From: Verrucomicrobiota bacterium
GTDB lineage: Bacteria; Verrucomicrobiota; Verrucomicrobiia; Chthoniobacterales; UBA10450
Reading direction: 5' to 3'
Assembly (NCBI GenBank): GCA_003219945.1
Contig: QHQV01000092.1
Location: 1-6,030, forward strand
Length of the DNA: 6,030 nt
A program made the position numbers and the translations under genes. Under the pieces are notes generated by a model. That model saw only the letters and a list, made by a program, of their open reading frames with translations. It did not search any database and was not told the origin of the DNA. This document shows positions 5,618 to 6,030 of the stretch, piece after piece (position 1 is the first letter of the stretch; each line of letters starts with the position of its first letter).

Positions 5618-6030
5618 CTAAGGTTGATTGCTCAACGAGACGTGTTTGCCCGGATAGAGGCAGGCCTCATACACGCGAGCAAACGCTGCGCCAAATCGAC
5701 TCTTCGCATTTCGAGTGGCAACGAGCTTGCTCGCTGCGTTCCCAAGCTCATTTCGAAGCTCTTCACAATTCCGTAGTTTCTGAATGGCGGCTCTGAATGC
5801 ATCTGCGTCGAGGAGTGCACATAGAATTCCCCCTTCCTCCGAAACGGCTTCGGGAATTCCGCCGGTGCGAAACGCCACCACTGGAACGCCGCAACTCATC
5901 GCCTCAATCAGCGTGAACCCGTACGTCTCCATCAACGACGCGCTGACGAAAACATCTGCCGCGCCGTAAAAGATCCCCCGCGCCGTACGATCGGCAATGC
6001 CACCAATCATCCGCACATTTGGGCGAGCTG
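5618..6030 (-). CDS. Glycosyltransferase family 4, C-terminal fragment (5' end outside window)
   Basis: The open frame enters from the right edge and gives 136 residues ending at TAG 5618-5620. It is the donor-domain end of a GT4 enzyme: RPNVRMIGGIADR is the strand-turn before the site, GAADVFVSASLMETYGFTLIEAMSCGVPVVAFRTGGIPEAV carries the full EX7E signature (Glu34 and Glu42 of the fragment) and the GVPVVA strand, and GGILCALLDADAFRAAIQKL is the usual following helix region. No defect is visible in the part seen. The missing N-terminal part should hold about 230-270 residues if the protein has the usual length. It is the most upstream gene seen and is directly followed, 4 nt later, by the GT8-like gene. 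An apparent GTG at 6016 is internal and not a real start. Confidence 0.94.
   Translation of the reverse strand, partial: ARPNVRMIGGIADRTARGIFYGAADVFVSASLMETYGFTLIEAMSCGVPVVAFRTGGIPEAVSEEGGILCALLDADAFRAAIQKLRNCEELRNELGNAASKLVATRNAKSRFGAAFARVYEACLYPGKHVSLSNQP

Noticed and set aside
1..6030. A new defence, mobile or retroelement system
   Set aside because: All genes carry sugar-transferase or membrane polymerase features; no nuclease, reverse transcriptase, integrase, toxin or tRNA-like sequence was seen.

Overview
The window is one stretch of a polysaccharide-assembly locus. Every credible gene lies on the minus strand, so transcription runs from position 6030 towards position 1. In that order there are: the C-terminal end of a GT-B glycosyltransferase (family 4 type), a GT8-like GT-A transferase, a second and less familiar GT-A transferase, a family 2 transferase, a complete family 4 transferase, and a multi-spanning membrane protein that resembles an oligosaccharide repeat-unit (Wzy-type) polymerase and runs off the left edge. 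No stop codon interrupts the polymerase frame from 1323 to 1; it is open-ended only because its stop lies outside the window.

Taken together, five glycosyltransferases plus a polymerase fit a Wzx/Wzy-type pathway. The soluble transferases would build a lipid-linked repeat unit at the cytoplasmic face, and the membrane protein would join the flipped units on the outer face of the inner membrane. The product (O-antigen, capsule or exopolysaccharide) and the sugars cannot be read from this window. No flippase, chain-length regulator, initiating phosphosugar transferase or sugar-nucleotide synthesis gene is visible.

The first three genes are tightly packed (gaps of 4 and 1 nt, both downstream genes with GTG starts) and look translationally coupled. 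The last three are separated by gaps of 120, 169 and 70 bp. The 120-bp gap holds a weak hairpin just after a stop codon. The 169-bp gap is mostly filled by an imperfect inverted-repeat element (about 2630-2765) with TGTCAT...ATGACA ends, of a type scattered between genes in several environmental phyla. The family 4 gene next to it carries two further repeat-like patches inside its coding sequence: a run of 7-nt units (2281-2315) and a degenerate GACTT/TGTC run (1929-1970). Both are translated in frame at places where this fold tolerates extra residues. This small-repeat colonisation of an operon is the most unusual thing in the window.

The organism cannot be named. Moderate GC (about half), weak or absent Shine-Dalgarno sequences, the TGTCATCCTGAGC-type element and the short in-gene repeats suggest an environmental Gram-negative bacterium, perhaps Verrucomicrobiota or Acidobacteriota. 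That is an inference from general familiarity, not a demonstrated assignment. I found no new defence system, CRISPR array, RNA gene or transposase.
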